Below the pieces are notes generated by a model. It saw only the letters and a program-made list of their open reading frames with translations. It was not told the DNA's origin and searched no databases. From Seleniibacterium sp963677135 (GTDB lineage: Bacteria; Desulfobacterota; Desulfuromonadia; Desulfuromonadales; Geopsychrobacteraceae): a stretch of DNA of 64,000 nucleotides. This document shows positions 26,097-34,039 of the stretch, piece by piece. A program made the translations under genes and the position numbers. The first letter of the stretch is position 1; each line of letters opens with the position of its first letter. The stretch lies in the NCBI GenBank assembly GCA_963677135.2, contig CAXXLS010000017.1, forward strand, positions 186,001-250,000. Direction: 5' to 3'.

Positions 26097-26281
26097 AGAC
26101 TCTCCACCACTACCGTGGGTCATTGGACTCACATCGAGTTCCAATGAGGTGGGGCCCGCTGTTGATCCTTCAGGCGTCCCATTCTGATGATGGGCTGGCA
26201 CACCGGATCTCTGAAGTTGACCCCGAATATAAAGTATTCCGAGTGGACGTTCTGACCTCACTTGAAGGGCAGAGAGTCTTT
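26097..26281 (-). ncRNA. ssrS: Probable 6S RNA
   Basis: An approximately 185-nt RNA is inferred on the minus strand. The 5' AGACTCTC (26272-26279) pairs perfectly with the 3' GAGAGTCT (26097-26104) as a closing helix. GTG-AGGTCA near 26255-26264 pairs with TGACC-CAC near 26113-26121. A long irregular terminal hairpin occupies 26151-26224 (GGGG/CCCC, CTTCAG/CTGAAG, GGTGT/ACGCC, CCCAT/ATGGG), and a small hairpin sits at 26121-26146 on the 3' side of the central bubble. This arrangement and length match 6S RNA, which mimics an open promoter and sequesters sigma-70 RNA polymerase. A perfect TATAAT lies just upstream and a terminator downstream. The short minus-strand ORF here is not credible. Confidence 0.7.
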
Positions 26282-26287
26282 GCGCCT

Positions 26288-26317
26288 ATTATAGTAAAAA
26301 TGAGTGCCGCAGGTCAT
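26288..26317 (-). promoter_or_regulatory. Promoter of the 6S-like RNA
   Basis: On the minus strand TATAAT (26288-26293) is preceded at 18 bases by ATGACC (26312-26317), a partial -35 box. The expected start point falls near 26281, immediately before the closing helix of the RNA. Confidence 0.7.
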
Positions 26318-26472
26318 TAAAAAAATATTATTGCCAGAGTAGTGAAATATGACTGAAAAAGTGTTATTATGCTGCCTGATCTTTTTTGGGGGACCCGTTT
26401 GCCTAGCAGGGTTTCCTTGAGTGATTTTATAAAGTTGCCGGGCAAAACAACAAAAATTAAAGGAGTAGACTG

Positions 26473-26853
26473 ATGGCAAAGCGTTATGAAGTTTACAAAT
26501 GTGAGGTCTGTGGAAACATTGTCGAAGTTGCTCATGCCGGAGGGGGAGTCCTGGTCTGCTGTGGCAAGAATATGACTCTGCTCGAGGAGAATACCGTTGA
26601 TGCCGCGACCGAAAAGCACGTCCCGGTCATCACTGTCGGTGACGGCACCATTAACGTCAAGGTCGGCTCGGTGGCCCACCCCATGGAAGACGCTCATTAC
26701 ATCGAATGGATCGAGCTGATTGCCGATGACGTTGTCTACCGCAAGTATCTCAAGCCGGGCGAAGCTCCCGAAGCAACGTTCAACGTGACGGCAACGGCCG
26801 TGACCGCACGGGAGTTCTGTAACCTTCATGGTCACTGGGCTGCAAAAGCCTGA
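26473..26853 (+). CDS. dfx: Desulfoferrodoxin (superoxide reductase)
   Basis: This 126-residue protein is a two-centre superoxide reductase. Centre I is the desulforedoxin-like Fe(Cys)4 site: C10, C13, C29 and C30. Centre II uses H49, H69, H75, C116 and H119, all present at canonical positions, with E47 and K48 in the EKH motif. It reduces superoxide to hydrogen peroxide without making oxygen, a typical defence in anaerobes. The ATG has AAAGGAG upstream. It is a single gene ended by a strong terminator. No rubredoxin or rubrerythrin gene is adjacent. Confidence 0.97.
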   Translation: MAKRYEVYKCEVCGNIVEVAHAGGGVLVCCGKNMTLLEENTVDAATEKHVPVITVGDGTINVKVGSVAHPMEDAHYIEWIELIADDVVYRKYLKPGEAPEATFNVTATAVTAREFCNLHGHWAAKA

Positions 26854-26879
26854 TTGGCATCCTCTTCAGGTCGTGTATC

Positions 26880-26910
26880 AAAAAGGCTGCTTTCGGGCGG
26901 CCTTTTTTTA
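26880..26910 (+). terminator. Rho-independent terminator of dfx
   Basis: Arms AAAAAGGCTGC and GCGGCCTTTTT (11 bp with one G-U pair) flank loop TTTCGG and run into a T tract. Confidence 0.88.
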
Positions 26911-27007
26911 TGTCAACCGATTTCTGCCTGCTGCGTTCTAACCATTAACTCTCCCTGGTCGCCGGCGCATGGAGCCGTGATCGTCAGCGGTTGACCCGGA
27001 TCCTCGC

Positions 27008-27544
27008 ATGACAGATTGTGGAATGGAAGAATTTCTGAAGACCATAGAACGACCGGCATTCCGTATGGCGATGCTGGCTTGCCGCCATCGGGAGGATGCT
27101 CTGGACCTGGTTCAGGAGGCCATGTGCAGTTTTGTCGGAAAATATGCCGGGCATTCGGAAGACCAGTGGAAGGTCCTGTTCTATAAGGTTTTGCAGAACA
27201 AGATCAGGGATTTTTACCGCCGCGAAAAAGTTCGGAGCCGGTGGCGTTTCTGGCTGCGTCCCACGGATGACAATGACGAGGTCGACCCTCTGGAACAGTT
27301 TTCTTCTCCGCAGGAAGACAACCCGGAAAGCAGCATGCGCCGTAAACAGAGCTTCGCCCGGTTGGAAGAAGCTCTTGAACAGCTCTCTCCCAAACAGCGA
27401 CAGGTTTTTCTGCTGCGCGGCTGGGAAGGATTGAGTGTGCTGGAAACTGCGCAGGTGATGGCGTGCAGCGAAGGGACGGTCAAGACTCATTTTTCGCGGG
27501 CGACGGATCAGCTGCGCAAAAAACTCGGAGATGACTGGCCATGA
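27008..27544 (+). CDS. RNA polymerase sigma-70 (ECF-like) factor
   Basis: This 178-residue protein has sigma region 2 (ALDLVQEAMCSFVGKYAG, then VLFYKVLQNKIRDFYRRE, about residues 30-75), a charged linker, and region 4 (LSPKQRQVFLLRGWEGLSVL with the helix-turn-helix ACSEGTVKTHFSRATDQLR, about 120-175). It should direct RNA polymerase to a small regulon. Its stop overlaps the ATG of the next gene (ATGACTGA context), so the two are coupled. The operon order sigma factor, small TM protein, secreted peptide, DUF3106 protein is the arrangement seen in several proteobacteria. The regulated signal is unknown. Confidence 0.9.
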   Translation: MTDCGMEEFLKTIERPAFRMAMLACRHREDALDLVQEAMCSFVGKYAGHSEDQWKVLFYKVLQNKIRDFYRREKVRSRWRFWLRPTDDNDEVDPLEQFSSPQEDNPESSMRRKQSFARLEEALEQLSPKQRQVFLLRGWEGLSVLETAQVMACSEGTVKTHFSRATDQLRKKLGDDWP

Positions 27545-28023
27545 CTGAAAAAGAAGAAAAATTTCTTGAAAATGTGCGCCGTGAGCTCGATCGCTCGGTT
27601 GCCGAACTGGATCCCGACATTGCACGCCGGTTGGCCGGAATCAGGTCCGATGCCGTGGCTTCTGGACAGGGCGGGACGGCGAAAAGCTGGCTACGCTGGG
27701 CGACCGGATTGGCTTCGGCCGCGGTTATGACTATGCTTGTTCTGTTCGGGCTTCCTGATCAGAAGCCACCGGCGGCGCCTCCCGACCTGGTCACCCTGCA
27801 GGTTGTTTCCGGGCCGGAGCCCCTTGAATTTTTCAGCGAGGATCTGGAATTTTACCAATGGCTGTCAGAGGTGATGAACAATGATGGAAATCCTTCGGGG
27901 CAATACCGTAATGACCATTCTGCTCTTGATGTGTCCATGCATTTCGACGGCCCAGGAGACCCCTCGGGAGGTTCTGGCTCCAAGCTCGGAACTGATCGAA
28001 TTTCTGGGAGAATTCAAGGATGA
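27541..28023 (+). CDS. Single-pass membrane protein, putative anti-sigma factor
   Basis: This 160-residue protein has a charged cytoplasmic N-terminus (about 1-45), one transmembrane helix (WLRWATGLASAAVMTMLVLF, about 49-69) and a periplasmic tail. Position directly after and overlapping the sigma gene suggests it is the cognate anti-sigma factor, as in DUF3619-type neighbours. The last 45 residues (Gly/Ser/Asp rich) overlap the next gene in another frame by 143 bases, an unusual amount. Either the overlap is real or the natural protein ends earlier. No catalytic motif is seen. Confidence 0.7.
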   Translation: MTEKEEKFLENVRRELDRSVAELDPDIARRLAGIRSDAVASGQGGTAKSWLRWATGLASAAVMTMLVLFGLPDQKPPAAPPDLVTLQVVSGPEPLEFFSEDLEFYQWLSEVMNNDGNPSGQYRNDHSALDVSMHFDGPGDPSGGSGSKLGTDRISGRIQG

Positions 28024-28123
28024 TGACGTGGGCTTTGTTGACCCGATATCCTTCCTCTCGATGGATAATACCCAGGCCCAGGACGGTCTCCAATTGCCGG
28101 GAGGCGAAGATGAAAAGGATTAG
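27881..28123 (+). CDS. Small exported protein of the sigma operon
   Basis: This 80-residue protein begins with a probable signal peptide (TVMTILLLMCPCISTAQE, about residues 9-26). The mature part is acidic (LIEFLGEFKDDDVGFVDPIS) and resembles the small partner that sits between anti-sigma and DUF3106 genes. ATG 27881 has GAGGTGA seven bases upstream. It overlaps the anti-sigma-like frame on its 5' side and the DUF3106 gene by 14 bases on its 3' side. The function is unknown; I infer only an envelope role. Confidence 0.6.
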   Translation: MMEILRGNTVMTILLLMCPCISTAQETPREVLAPSSELIEFLGEFKDDDVGFVDPISFLSMDNTQAQDGLQLPGGEDEKD

Positions 28124-28769
28124 TGGCGTGTTGATAAAACAAATGCTGGTGATGATCGTTCTGCTGGTCGGCGGCTGGCTGCCAACGGCCATGGCAATGG
28201 ATTTCAATGACCTCAGCCAGGCACAGCAGGGGGTGCTGTCGGGGTATCGGCATGATTGGTCGCAGATGGACCAGAACAGGCGGCAGCAGCTGATCAAGGG
28301 AGCGGATGCCTGGTTGTCCATGACCCCTGAACAACGTCAGCAGGCGAGGGAAAAGCTGAAGCAGTGGCAGGCGTTGTCACCCCGGGAGCAGCAGCAGGTA
28401 CGCAGCCGTTTCCAGCAGTTTCAGCAGCTGTCGCCACAGCAGAAGGCCCAGCTGTTGTCGGCCAGCCGCCAGTTCAACAGCCTTTCCAGGGAAGAGCAGG
28501 CCCGACTGAAGGAACAGTGGCAGCGGATGAATGAAGACCAGAAAACGCAGTACCGGGAGCAGATGCTGGAGAATATGTCTTCGGGCGGCAGTACCAATGA
28601 TGCCGGTGACCACGGAAGTGGCCATGACAGGGGCGATTCGGGAACCGGCTCGGACTCCGGTGGCGGCGGCGAATCCGGCTCCGGCGGTGGGGGCGAATCC
28701 GGCTCCGGCGGTGGGGGCGAATCCGGCTCCGGCGGTGGTTCCGGTGGTGGAGGAGGTCATGGCCGCTAG
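28110..28769 (+). CDS. DUF3106 family exported protein
   Basis: This 219-residue protein has a signal peptide (MLVMIVLLVGGWLPTAMAM, about residues 12-30). Two thirds of the mature protein is a Q- and L-rich helical region with repeats such as LSPREQQQVRSRFQQFQQL and LSPQQKAQLL, the DUF3106 pattern. The C-terminus is a low-complexity Gly/Ser/Glu tail coded by a 24-bp tandem repeat. The start at 28110 has GGGAGG nearby; an in-frame ATG at 28020 lies within the upstream gene. It is the last gene of the sigma operon and is followed by a terminator. Function is unknown. Confidence 0.82.
   Translation: MKRISGVLIKQMLVMIVLLVGGWLPTAMAMDFNDLSQAQQGVLSGYRHDWSQMDQNRRQQLIKGADAWLSMTPEQRQQAREKLKQWQALSPREQQQVRSRFQQFQQLSPQQKAQLLSASRQFNSLSREEQARLKEQWQRMNEDQKTQYREQMLENMSSGGSTNDAGDHGSGHDRGDSGTGSDSGGGGESGSGGGGESGSGGGGESGSGGGSGGGGGHGR
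28668..28739 (+). repeat. 24-bp tandem repeat in the DUF3106 coding region
   Basis: Three nearly identical 24-bp units (28668-28691, 28692-28715, 28716-28739) each encode GESGSGGG. In-frame slippage would change tail length without breaking the reading frame. Confidence 0.85.
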
Positions 28770-28814
28770 GGGATCTGAAATAGTCAACGGCTAACCAGGC
28801 TCAGGCAAAATAGA

Positions 28815-28855
28815 AAAAGAGCGTTGTCCGCCGCTTCAGCAGACAACGCTTTTTT
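28815..28855. terminator. Bidirectional terminator between convergent operons
   Basis: Arms AGCGTTGTC (28820-28828) and GACAACGCT (28842-28850) flank a 13-base loop. On the plus strand TTTTT follows; on the minus strand CTCTTTTTC follows. It can end both the DUF3106 operon and the carboxylase operon. Confidence 0.8.
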
Positions 28856-28888
28856 GGTGAAACGACTTGCCCTGGTCTGGTTGGCACC

Positions 28889-31765
28889 CTAGTAGACAGC
28901 CTGGAGATACTCCGAGGTGGTTTTCTGACGCTGCAGGGCGAGCTGCTGCGGATCGATTTCAACGAATTTTTCATCCGGAGTCACTTTAAACAATGGTTGC
29001 CCCTTGGACACGATTGTGCCATCGCCGCTGTCGATGAGTATTTTGTCGATGGTCCCGGCAAACGGGGCCGGAACCTTGTTGAACATCTTCATGACCTCCA
29101 GGATAAAGAGGGGCTGTCCTTTTTCGAAATGATCTCCTTCCTTGACGAAGGCGGGCATCCCCGGCGCCTCCTGGGCATAGTACATGCCGCCCCCGGGAGC
29201 AACGATTTCGTCAGCTTTGGTCGCCAGGGGCGGAACCAGGACTTTTTTCATCGCCGCCTGCAGTTCCGGATCGTTCAGGTAGTCGGGGATGGTGACGTTC
29301 AGGTTGCTCTCCACCCTGAAATCATAAAAATTGGTGTTTTCGGCGATCATGAACAGCAGGCCGAGAATTTCGTTGCCGATCTCGTAGCCGACATGAGCCT
29401 GTTGAATCTTTTCCCAGGTTTCGTTGTCATAGCCTCCCTGGGGCTGTTTTTTGGCGAGGATGTCGTTGAGTTTGACGAACTGCTCTTTTTTCAGGCCAAA
29501 GGTCGTTCGCAGTTCCCGGTAAAAGGCCAGGGCGGAATCGAGCAGTTCCTTGTCGTGAGCCCAGATCACTTCAGCGGCCGGAGCCTCGGGGCGCCAGTTC
29601 ATATTGAGAAATTCATAGGTCTCTTCCAGGACGACCAGAGGATTGCAGAGCCAGACAAGTCGTCCCTTGCTGATTTTGAACTTGTGCTGGTTCACGCTCA
29701 GCCAGCCGGACAGCAGGTGGGGATCGGCGAGCAGCATCTCCATGGGACGGGTCAGCAGGGTTCCTTTCCGGTCAAGGGTTTCCGAAACAATCTTGGCGAT
29801 CTCCGGATCGTCCGCATATTGGCCGGCATAATATTTTTTCATGGCCAGGAAGGCGTAGACGATATCGATCTTGAGCGCCTCCTCCTTCAGCTTGCCGACC
29901 AGGGTCAGATAGGGAACGACGAAGCGCGTTGTCGGCTTGGCCATGACGTTGTTGCCCCGGAACCAGTTGACCAGACCGTAATGGAAGCTCAGATTGGTCG
30001 CCAGGTTGCTGCCCCGCAATACCGTGGAGCGCAGGACTTTGGCCAGGTGGTCATAGCTGTCGGAGCGGTTTTCTCCCTTGGTCAGCAACAGGGCGATATT
30101 GGAATCGTAGGCGCCGGCCAGGTGATAACGCATGAACTGGCCGGTATCCGGATTGGGGATACAGATCCCCTGGTCGTCTCGAATCTCGCCTTCGATCGGT
30201 TTCGACCAGTAGCGGATGTAGCCGCCCGCACTGGGAGAAAGGGAGCTGTCTGTCGCGTTGAGACGCGCCTCGGCCGCAGCCCCGAAGCGCGGAATCCGTT
30301 CCGGCTTGGGCAGGCGGTCTTTGTGCATAGCCAACAGGGCCATGGCCTCCACCAGTGATTCGACGATAAAAAAGTCGTCCTTGTTCTTGGGATTGGTGAA
30401 TTTCAGACTGTAGACCAGTTCGGTGACCCGGTGCTCCACCTGGATGCGGGTATTGACCTCCATGAAATAGTGGCGGCTGCCGTCGACGATACATTCAAAG
30501 GTCGAGGCCGAATCCAGGCCGACCGCGACTCCGAAACGCTCCGATTCCGCCTCCATTCTTTTCAGCACTTCCAGGTCTGATTCCAGGGCTTTGACCTGCT
30601 CGGTCCGCTTCGTCTTTCTGGCTTTGGCGATTTCCTGGGTCAGGCCTTCCTGGGTTACGGAAATCTCCAGAAGCTTCTGTTCATGCATCTGCAGGGAACA
30701 GTCGCGACCGCCCAGGGCGATACACCATTCTCCGTTGCCCAGCAGCTGAATTTCGTTATGACGGGTCTGTTCGATGTTCAGCTCGATCAGGACATTCTTG
30801 TTGTCCCCGATCCCGTTCGCCTTGACCTCGCTGAGAATTTCCCGAACCAGGCCGGGAGCATCGGACGCAGCCTCTCTGATCTGTTTTTCGGAAGGGTTCT
30901 TGCTGGTCAGCAGTGAGGCGCCGAGGATCCGCTGCCCCTTGCCGCCGCCACCGCCGATGGCTTTCAGGCGGATTCGTGCTCCCGGGTAGTTTTTGAACAT
31001 CTCTGTACATTCCAATTCGACCTGGGCGCAGAGTTCCTCGATGGAAAAAAGGTCGATCCCCTTGTCGTAGGAGGCAAACAGGATAGCATCGGCAAGATCC
31101 TCAAGGGGAAGGTTCTGGTCGTCTAGCATGGCGTTGCCGATCTCCAGATCCTCTGCCTTGGCGAGGGCCACCAGCTGATCGCGGGTTTTATGTTTTCTCA
31201 GCAGGGTTCTCGCCGTGACATTGTCGATGCCGGGAGTGACGGAAACGTCGACCTGCAGGGCGGTTCGTTTGGCTTCGTCCTTTTTCCCCGCGGCGCGCTG
31301 GGTCTTTGAACAGGGCCCGATGAATTTGAGGCCGGCATTTTCGATCGCCTCGACAAATTCGTCGTCCTCGGCCATGAACCCGTACCCTGCGAAGATGGCG
31401 TTGTAGCCGTTATCCTGGGCGATGGAGATAATCTGGCTGATCCGCTCAACCCGCTCTTCCTTACTCGCCCCAGTATAGTCGGGAACCCGGTGAACGCGGC
31501 TGTTGTCCGTCAACTGGCGCAGTTCCGGCGAAAGCGCGTTGGGATAGACGATGGAGTCTTTTTCTGACAGGAGGATGCCGTAGTGGCTGATGCCCATTTC
31601 TTCATAGACATCCATCGCTTCTTTTCTGATCGGGCCGCGGCAGACGATCAGGGGGGCAAGATCTTCGCAGGAAAAGGAGCGGACCCATTTGGATGGCGAA
31701 TGGGACAGCCTGCGATCTTTATGAATCAAAGGATTGTTGCGGTAGTAATCTGTGTTGTGAGCCAT
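28889..31765 (-). CDS. Acyl-CoA carboxylase, biotin carboxylase plus biotin carrier chain
   Basis: This 958-residue protein has a biotin carboxylase N-terminal domain (about 35-190), an ATP-grasp domain with the glycine-rich KAIGGGGGKGQRILG, and biotin carboxylase C-terminal motifs including FMEVNTRIQVEHRVTEL (about 430-450). A middle region of about 300 residues follows, then a BCCP domain at the C-terminus with biotin acceptor EVMKM (about residue 900). Ordinary AccC/PccA chains are 450-670 residues, so this is the unusually long form. The middle region may correspond to a linker that assembles the holoenzyme. It lies 62 bases downstream of the carboxyltransferase gene on the same strand. 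The acyl-CoA substrate (acetyl, propionyl or other) is not determinable here. Confidence 0.9.
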   Translation of the reverse strand: MAHNTDYYRNNPLIHKDRRLSHSPSKWVRSFSCEDLAPLIVCRGPIRKEAMDVYEEMGISHYGILLSEKDSIVYPNALSPELRQLTDNSRVHRVPDYTGASKEERVERISQIISIAQDNGYNAIFAGYGFMAEDDEFVEAIENAGLKFIGPCSKTQRAAGKKDEAKRTALQVDVSVTPGIDNVTARTLLRKHKTRDQLVALAKAEDLEIGNAMLDDQNLPLEDLADAILFASYDKGIDLFSIEELCAQVELECTEMFKNYPGARIRLKAIGGGGGKGQRILGASLLTSKNPSEKQIREAASDAPGLVREILSEVKANGIGDNKNVLIELNIEQTRHNEIQLLGNGEWCIALGGRDCSLQMHEQKLLEISVTQEGLTQEIAKARKTKRTEQVKALESDLEVLKRMEAESERFGVAVGLDSASTFECIVDGSRHYFMEVNTRIQVEHRVTELVYSLKFTNPKNKDDFFIVESLVEAMALLAMHKDRLPKPERIPRFGAAAEARLNATDSSLSPSAGGYIRYWSKPIEGEIRDDQGICIPNPDTGQFMRYHLAGAYDSNIALLLTKGENRSDSYDHLAKVLRSTVLRGSNLATNLSFHYGLVNWFRGNNVMAKPTTRFVVPYLTLVGKLKEEALKIDIVYAFLAMKKYYAGQYADDPEIAKIVSETLDRKGTLLTRPMEMLLADPHLLSGWLSVNQHKFKISKGRLVWLCNPLVVLEETYEFLNMNWRPEAPAAEVIWAHDKELLDSALAFYRELRTTFGLKKEQFVKLNDILAKKQPQGGYDNETWEKIQQAHVGYEIGNEILGLLFMIAENTNFYDFRVESNLNVTIPDYLNDPELQAAMKKVLVPPLATKADEIVAPGGGMYYAQEAPGMPAFVKEGDHFEKGQPLFILEVMKMFNKVPAPFAGTIDKILIDSGDGTIVSKGQPLFKVTPDEKFVEIDPQQLALQRQKTTSEYLQAVY

Positions 31766-31827
31766 CAGCTATCTCTCCGTTTATGTAAACTGTCAGTGCC
31801 ATTTCAGATAGAGTCAACGTCCGCTTG

Positions 31828-33552
31828 TCAATGGAACTCGCGCTGCACGTCCTGCCAGGCGCTGGGCTGGTAATGGCGCAGGAAGAAATTGAGGTTTTCG
31901 CCCAGGACCTTGCGCAGATCGGTCGGCATGACCAGCGAGGAAATCGAGCCCAGCGCCAGGCCTTCCTTCGGGTTCATCAGCTCTTTTTCGTAGCGCATGT
32001 TCAGTGCGGCTTCTTCGAGCTTGAGCCATTCGGCCGCTTCTTTTTCGGCGTCCTTCTTGGCGTCATCGCCATCCATTCCGGCCTTGGTGCGTTCGTGGAT
32101 TCCGGCCATGATCCGCTGCTTGACCGAGCCCCGCAGTTTGCGCAGTTCTGATTTGTAGACGAATTCCTTGCCGGCCGGCCCCATGACGGCCAGGCGGGTG
32201 GTCGGCAGGGCCAGCACCAGGTCCGCCCCGGTGGGGTAGTTGTTGTAGGACGCATAGGCGCCGCCAAAGGCGTTCCGCAGAATCAGCAGGATCCGCGGGG
32301 TCCGGACATCGACAATGGCATCAAGCATGGAGCGTCCGGCCTGAACGATGCCGCGTGCCTCCTGCTCACGCCCCGGCAGGAAGCCGGTGGTGTCTTCCAT
32401 GAAGATGAGCGGAATGTTGTAGATGTTGCAGAAGCGTACAAAGCGGGCAATCTTCAGAGCCGAATCACAATCGATCTGTCCCGAGGCCACGGCCGAGTTG
32501 TTGGCTACGAAGCCGACCACATTGCCCCCCAGCCGCCCGAAGGCGGTTATGGCTTCGCGCGCGCGGCTGGGCTGGATCTCGAAGTAGTCGCCGTGGTCGC
32601 AGATTTGCTGGATGATGATCGAAACGTCAAAGGGGGTGTTGAACCCGGTGGGAGAATTGAAGGCCTTTTTCAGCAGGGTATTGATCTCCCAGGTCTTTCG
32701 ATCGAGAGGGTCGCTGGTCTCAAGAAATGGCGCCATGGTGTGGTTATTGTTCGGAATATAACTGAGCAGGCGGATCGCTGTGCGCAGGGCGGCGGTTTCA
32801 TCGGCCACGGTCAGGTCGGCAACGCCTGAGGCGCCGTGAACCTTGGGTCCGCCAAGTTCTTCCGGGGAGATATCTTCTCCCAGGACGGATTTGACGACCC
32901 CGGGCCCGGTCAGGCCGAAAAAGGTGTCCTGCGGCTGGATGACGAAGCTCCCCTGGCGCGGCAGGTAGGAACCGCCGCCGGCATTGAAGCCGAACATGCA
33001 CATGATGGTGGGGATGACGCCGCTGATCTTGCGCAGGGCGGTGAAGGCTTCGGCGTAACCATCCAGGCCGCCCACCCCGGCGGGAACAAAGGCGCCAGCT
33101 GAATCGTTCATGCCGATCAGGGGGATCCCCTTTTCCCCGGCCATGTACATCAGCCGGGCCAGCTTCTGGCCGTTGGTAGCATCGATGGATCCGGCCCGGA
33201 CCGTGAAATCATGGCCGTAAACGGCGACATCGCGACCGCGGATGTTGAGAATTCCGGTCACCAGGGATGCTCCGTCCAGGTTTTTTCCCCAGTTCTGGAA
33301 CAGGATATTCGGTTCTTCCTGGGTCAGTACCTTGATCCGCTCCCAGACCGTCATCCGCTTTTTAAAGTGCTGCTTCTCGATCTGGCCGACGGCGACCGAT
33401 TTGATCGGTCTTTCGATGAGGTCATGCCCTTCCTTCATGACCTCTTCATAGCCACCGGTTTTTCCGGCAATTTCACCGGGGATCGTGAACTCGATCTTTG
33501 TCTCTGTTGCCAATGGGTTCTGTAACGAGGGTTTTATTTTGGTTTTTGCCAT
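31828..33552 (-). CDS. Acyl-CoA carboxyltransferase chain
   Basis: This 574-residue protein has the two crotonase-like halves of biotin-dependent carboxyltransferases. The N-terminal half shows VYGHDFTVRAGSIDAT, GVGGLDGYAEAF and GPGVVKSVLGEDISPEELGG. The C-terminal half shows GRLGGNVVGFVANNSAVASG, FMEDTTGFLPGREQEARGI and AFGGAYASYNNYPTGADLVL. It is the partner of the biotin carboxylase/BCCP chain encoded next. Together they form a methylmalonyl-CoA, propionyl-CoA or acetyl-CoA carboxylase system. It is the first gene of the minus-strand operon. Confidence 0.92.
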   Translation of the reverse strand: MAKTKIKPSLQNPLATETKIEFTIPGEIAGKTGGYEEVMKEGHDLIERPIKSVAVGQIEKQHFKKRMTVWERIKVLTQEEPNILFQNWGKNLDGASLVTGILNIRGRDVAVYGHDFTVRAGSIDATNGQKLARLMYMAGEKGIPLIGMNDSAGAFVPAGVGGLDGYAEAFTALRKISGVIPTIMCMFGFNAGGGSYLPRQGSFVIQPQDTFFGLTGPGVVKSVLGEDISPEELGGPKVHGASGVADLTVADETAALRTAIRLLSYIPNNNHTMAPFLETSDPLDRKTWEINTLLKKAFNSPTGFNTPFDVSIIIQQICDHGDYFEIQPSRAREAITAFGRLGGNVVGFVANNSAVASGQIDCDSALKIARFVRFCNIYNIPLIFMEDTTGFLPGREQEARGIVQAGRSMLDAIVDVRTPRILLILRNAFGGAYASYNNYPTGADLVLALPTTRLAVMGPAGKEFVYKSELRKLRGSVKQRIMAGIHERTKAGMDGDDAKKDAEKEAAEWLKLEEAALNMRYEKELMNPKEGLALGSISSLVMPTDLRKVLGENLNFFLRHYQPSAWQDVQREFH

Positions 33553-34039
33553 CTCTCATCCCTTGCAGATAATAAAAATAAAACAAAAAAAGATTTCTAC
33601 GCAGAGCATGGGTGGTCCGGAGTCTTTAAAACAGCCGGTGACGGAGCTTAATTCCGAATATAGTAAAACAATGTTTTTATAAGCCGCAGAAAATCAGGAA
33701 AGCATGGTCTTTGTCAAGGAAAATTTTATTTAGGGTAAAAAAATACAGGTGTAGTCGCTGGTTTTGTCCTGCTCTGAGGCGGGTCTCTAGTTTTTCTGTG
33801 AAAGCTCGAAAACAGCCTGAAGAAGGCTGCTCTTCTTAAGGAGGTGAACCGTCCCGATGTTGGTTTTGTCCGGGCTGCGGAGGTCTTCTGATGTCTGTTT
33901 GCGGAGATGTTGTGCGAGCTCCGATAACTTTGTTATTTTTCTCTGCTGGTGGGGGTTTTTTCGGGACCGAATTTGACGGCCATTTTTGGGCATGGAGTTT
34001 GGAGTTTGGGAATGCTGTTCTTTTCTTGTCATCCTGACC
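33553..34039. other. AT-richer intergenic region
   Basis: About 490 bases with distinctly lower GC than the flanks. It should contain the carboxylase promoter near 33560-33700 (tracts of A and T, no clear -35/-10 pair). Apart from the weak 81-codon ORF described separately I see no gene, RNA or strong hairpin. Confidence 0.4.
33787..34032 (-). CDS. Doubtful small basic protein downstream of the AEC permease
   Basis: An 81-codon frame begins eight bases after the permease stop with GAGGTCAGG just before the ATG, so it could be the last gene of that transcript. The product is very basic (MTRKEQHSQTPNSMPKNGRQ at the start) with a hydrophilic, low-complexity composition and no recognised domain. 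Low GC and lack of any motif argue for a chance ORF. Confidence 0.2.
   Translation of the reverse strand: MTRKEQHSQTPNSMPKNGRQIRSRKNPHQQRKITKLSELAQHLRKQTSEDLRSPDKTNIGTVHLLKKSSLLQAVFELSQKN

Noticed and set aside
26067..26261. A 64-codon minus-strand ORF inside the 6S-like RNA region
   Set aside because: It lacks a ribosome site, lies inside a strongly paired structure with its own promoter and terminator, and has no recognisable product.
28997..30358. A 453-codon plus-strand frame opposite the carboxylase alpha chain
   Set aside because: Shadow of the biotin carboxylase coding sequence, with unnatural composition and no ribosome site.
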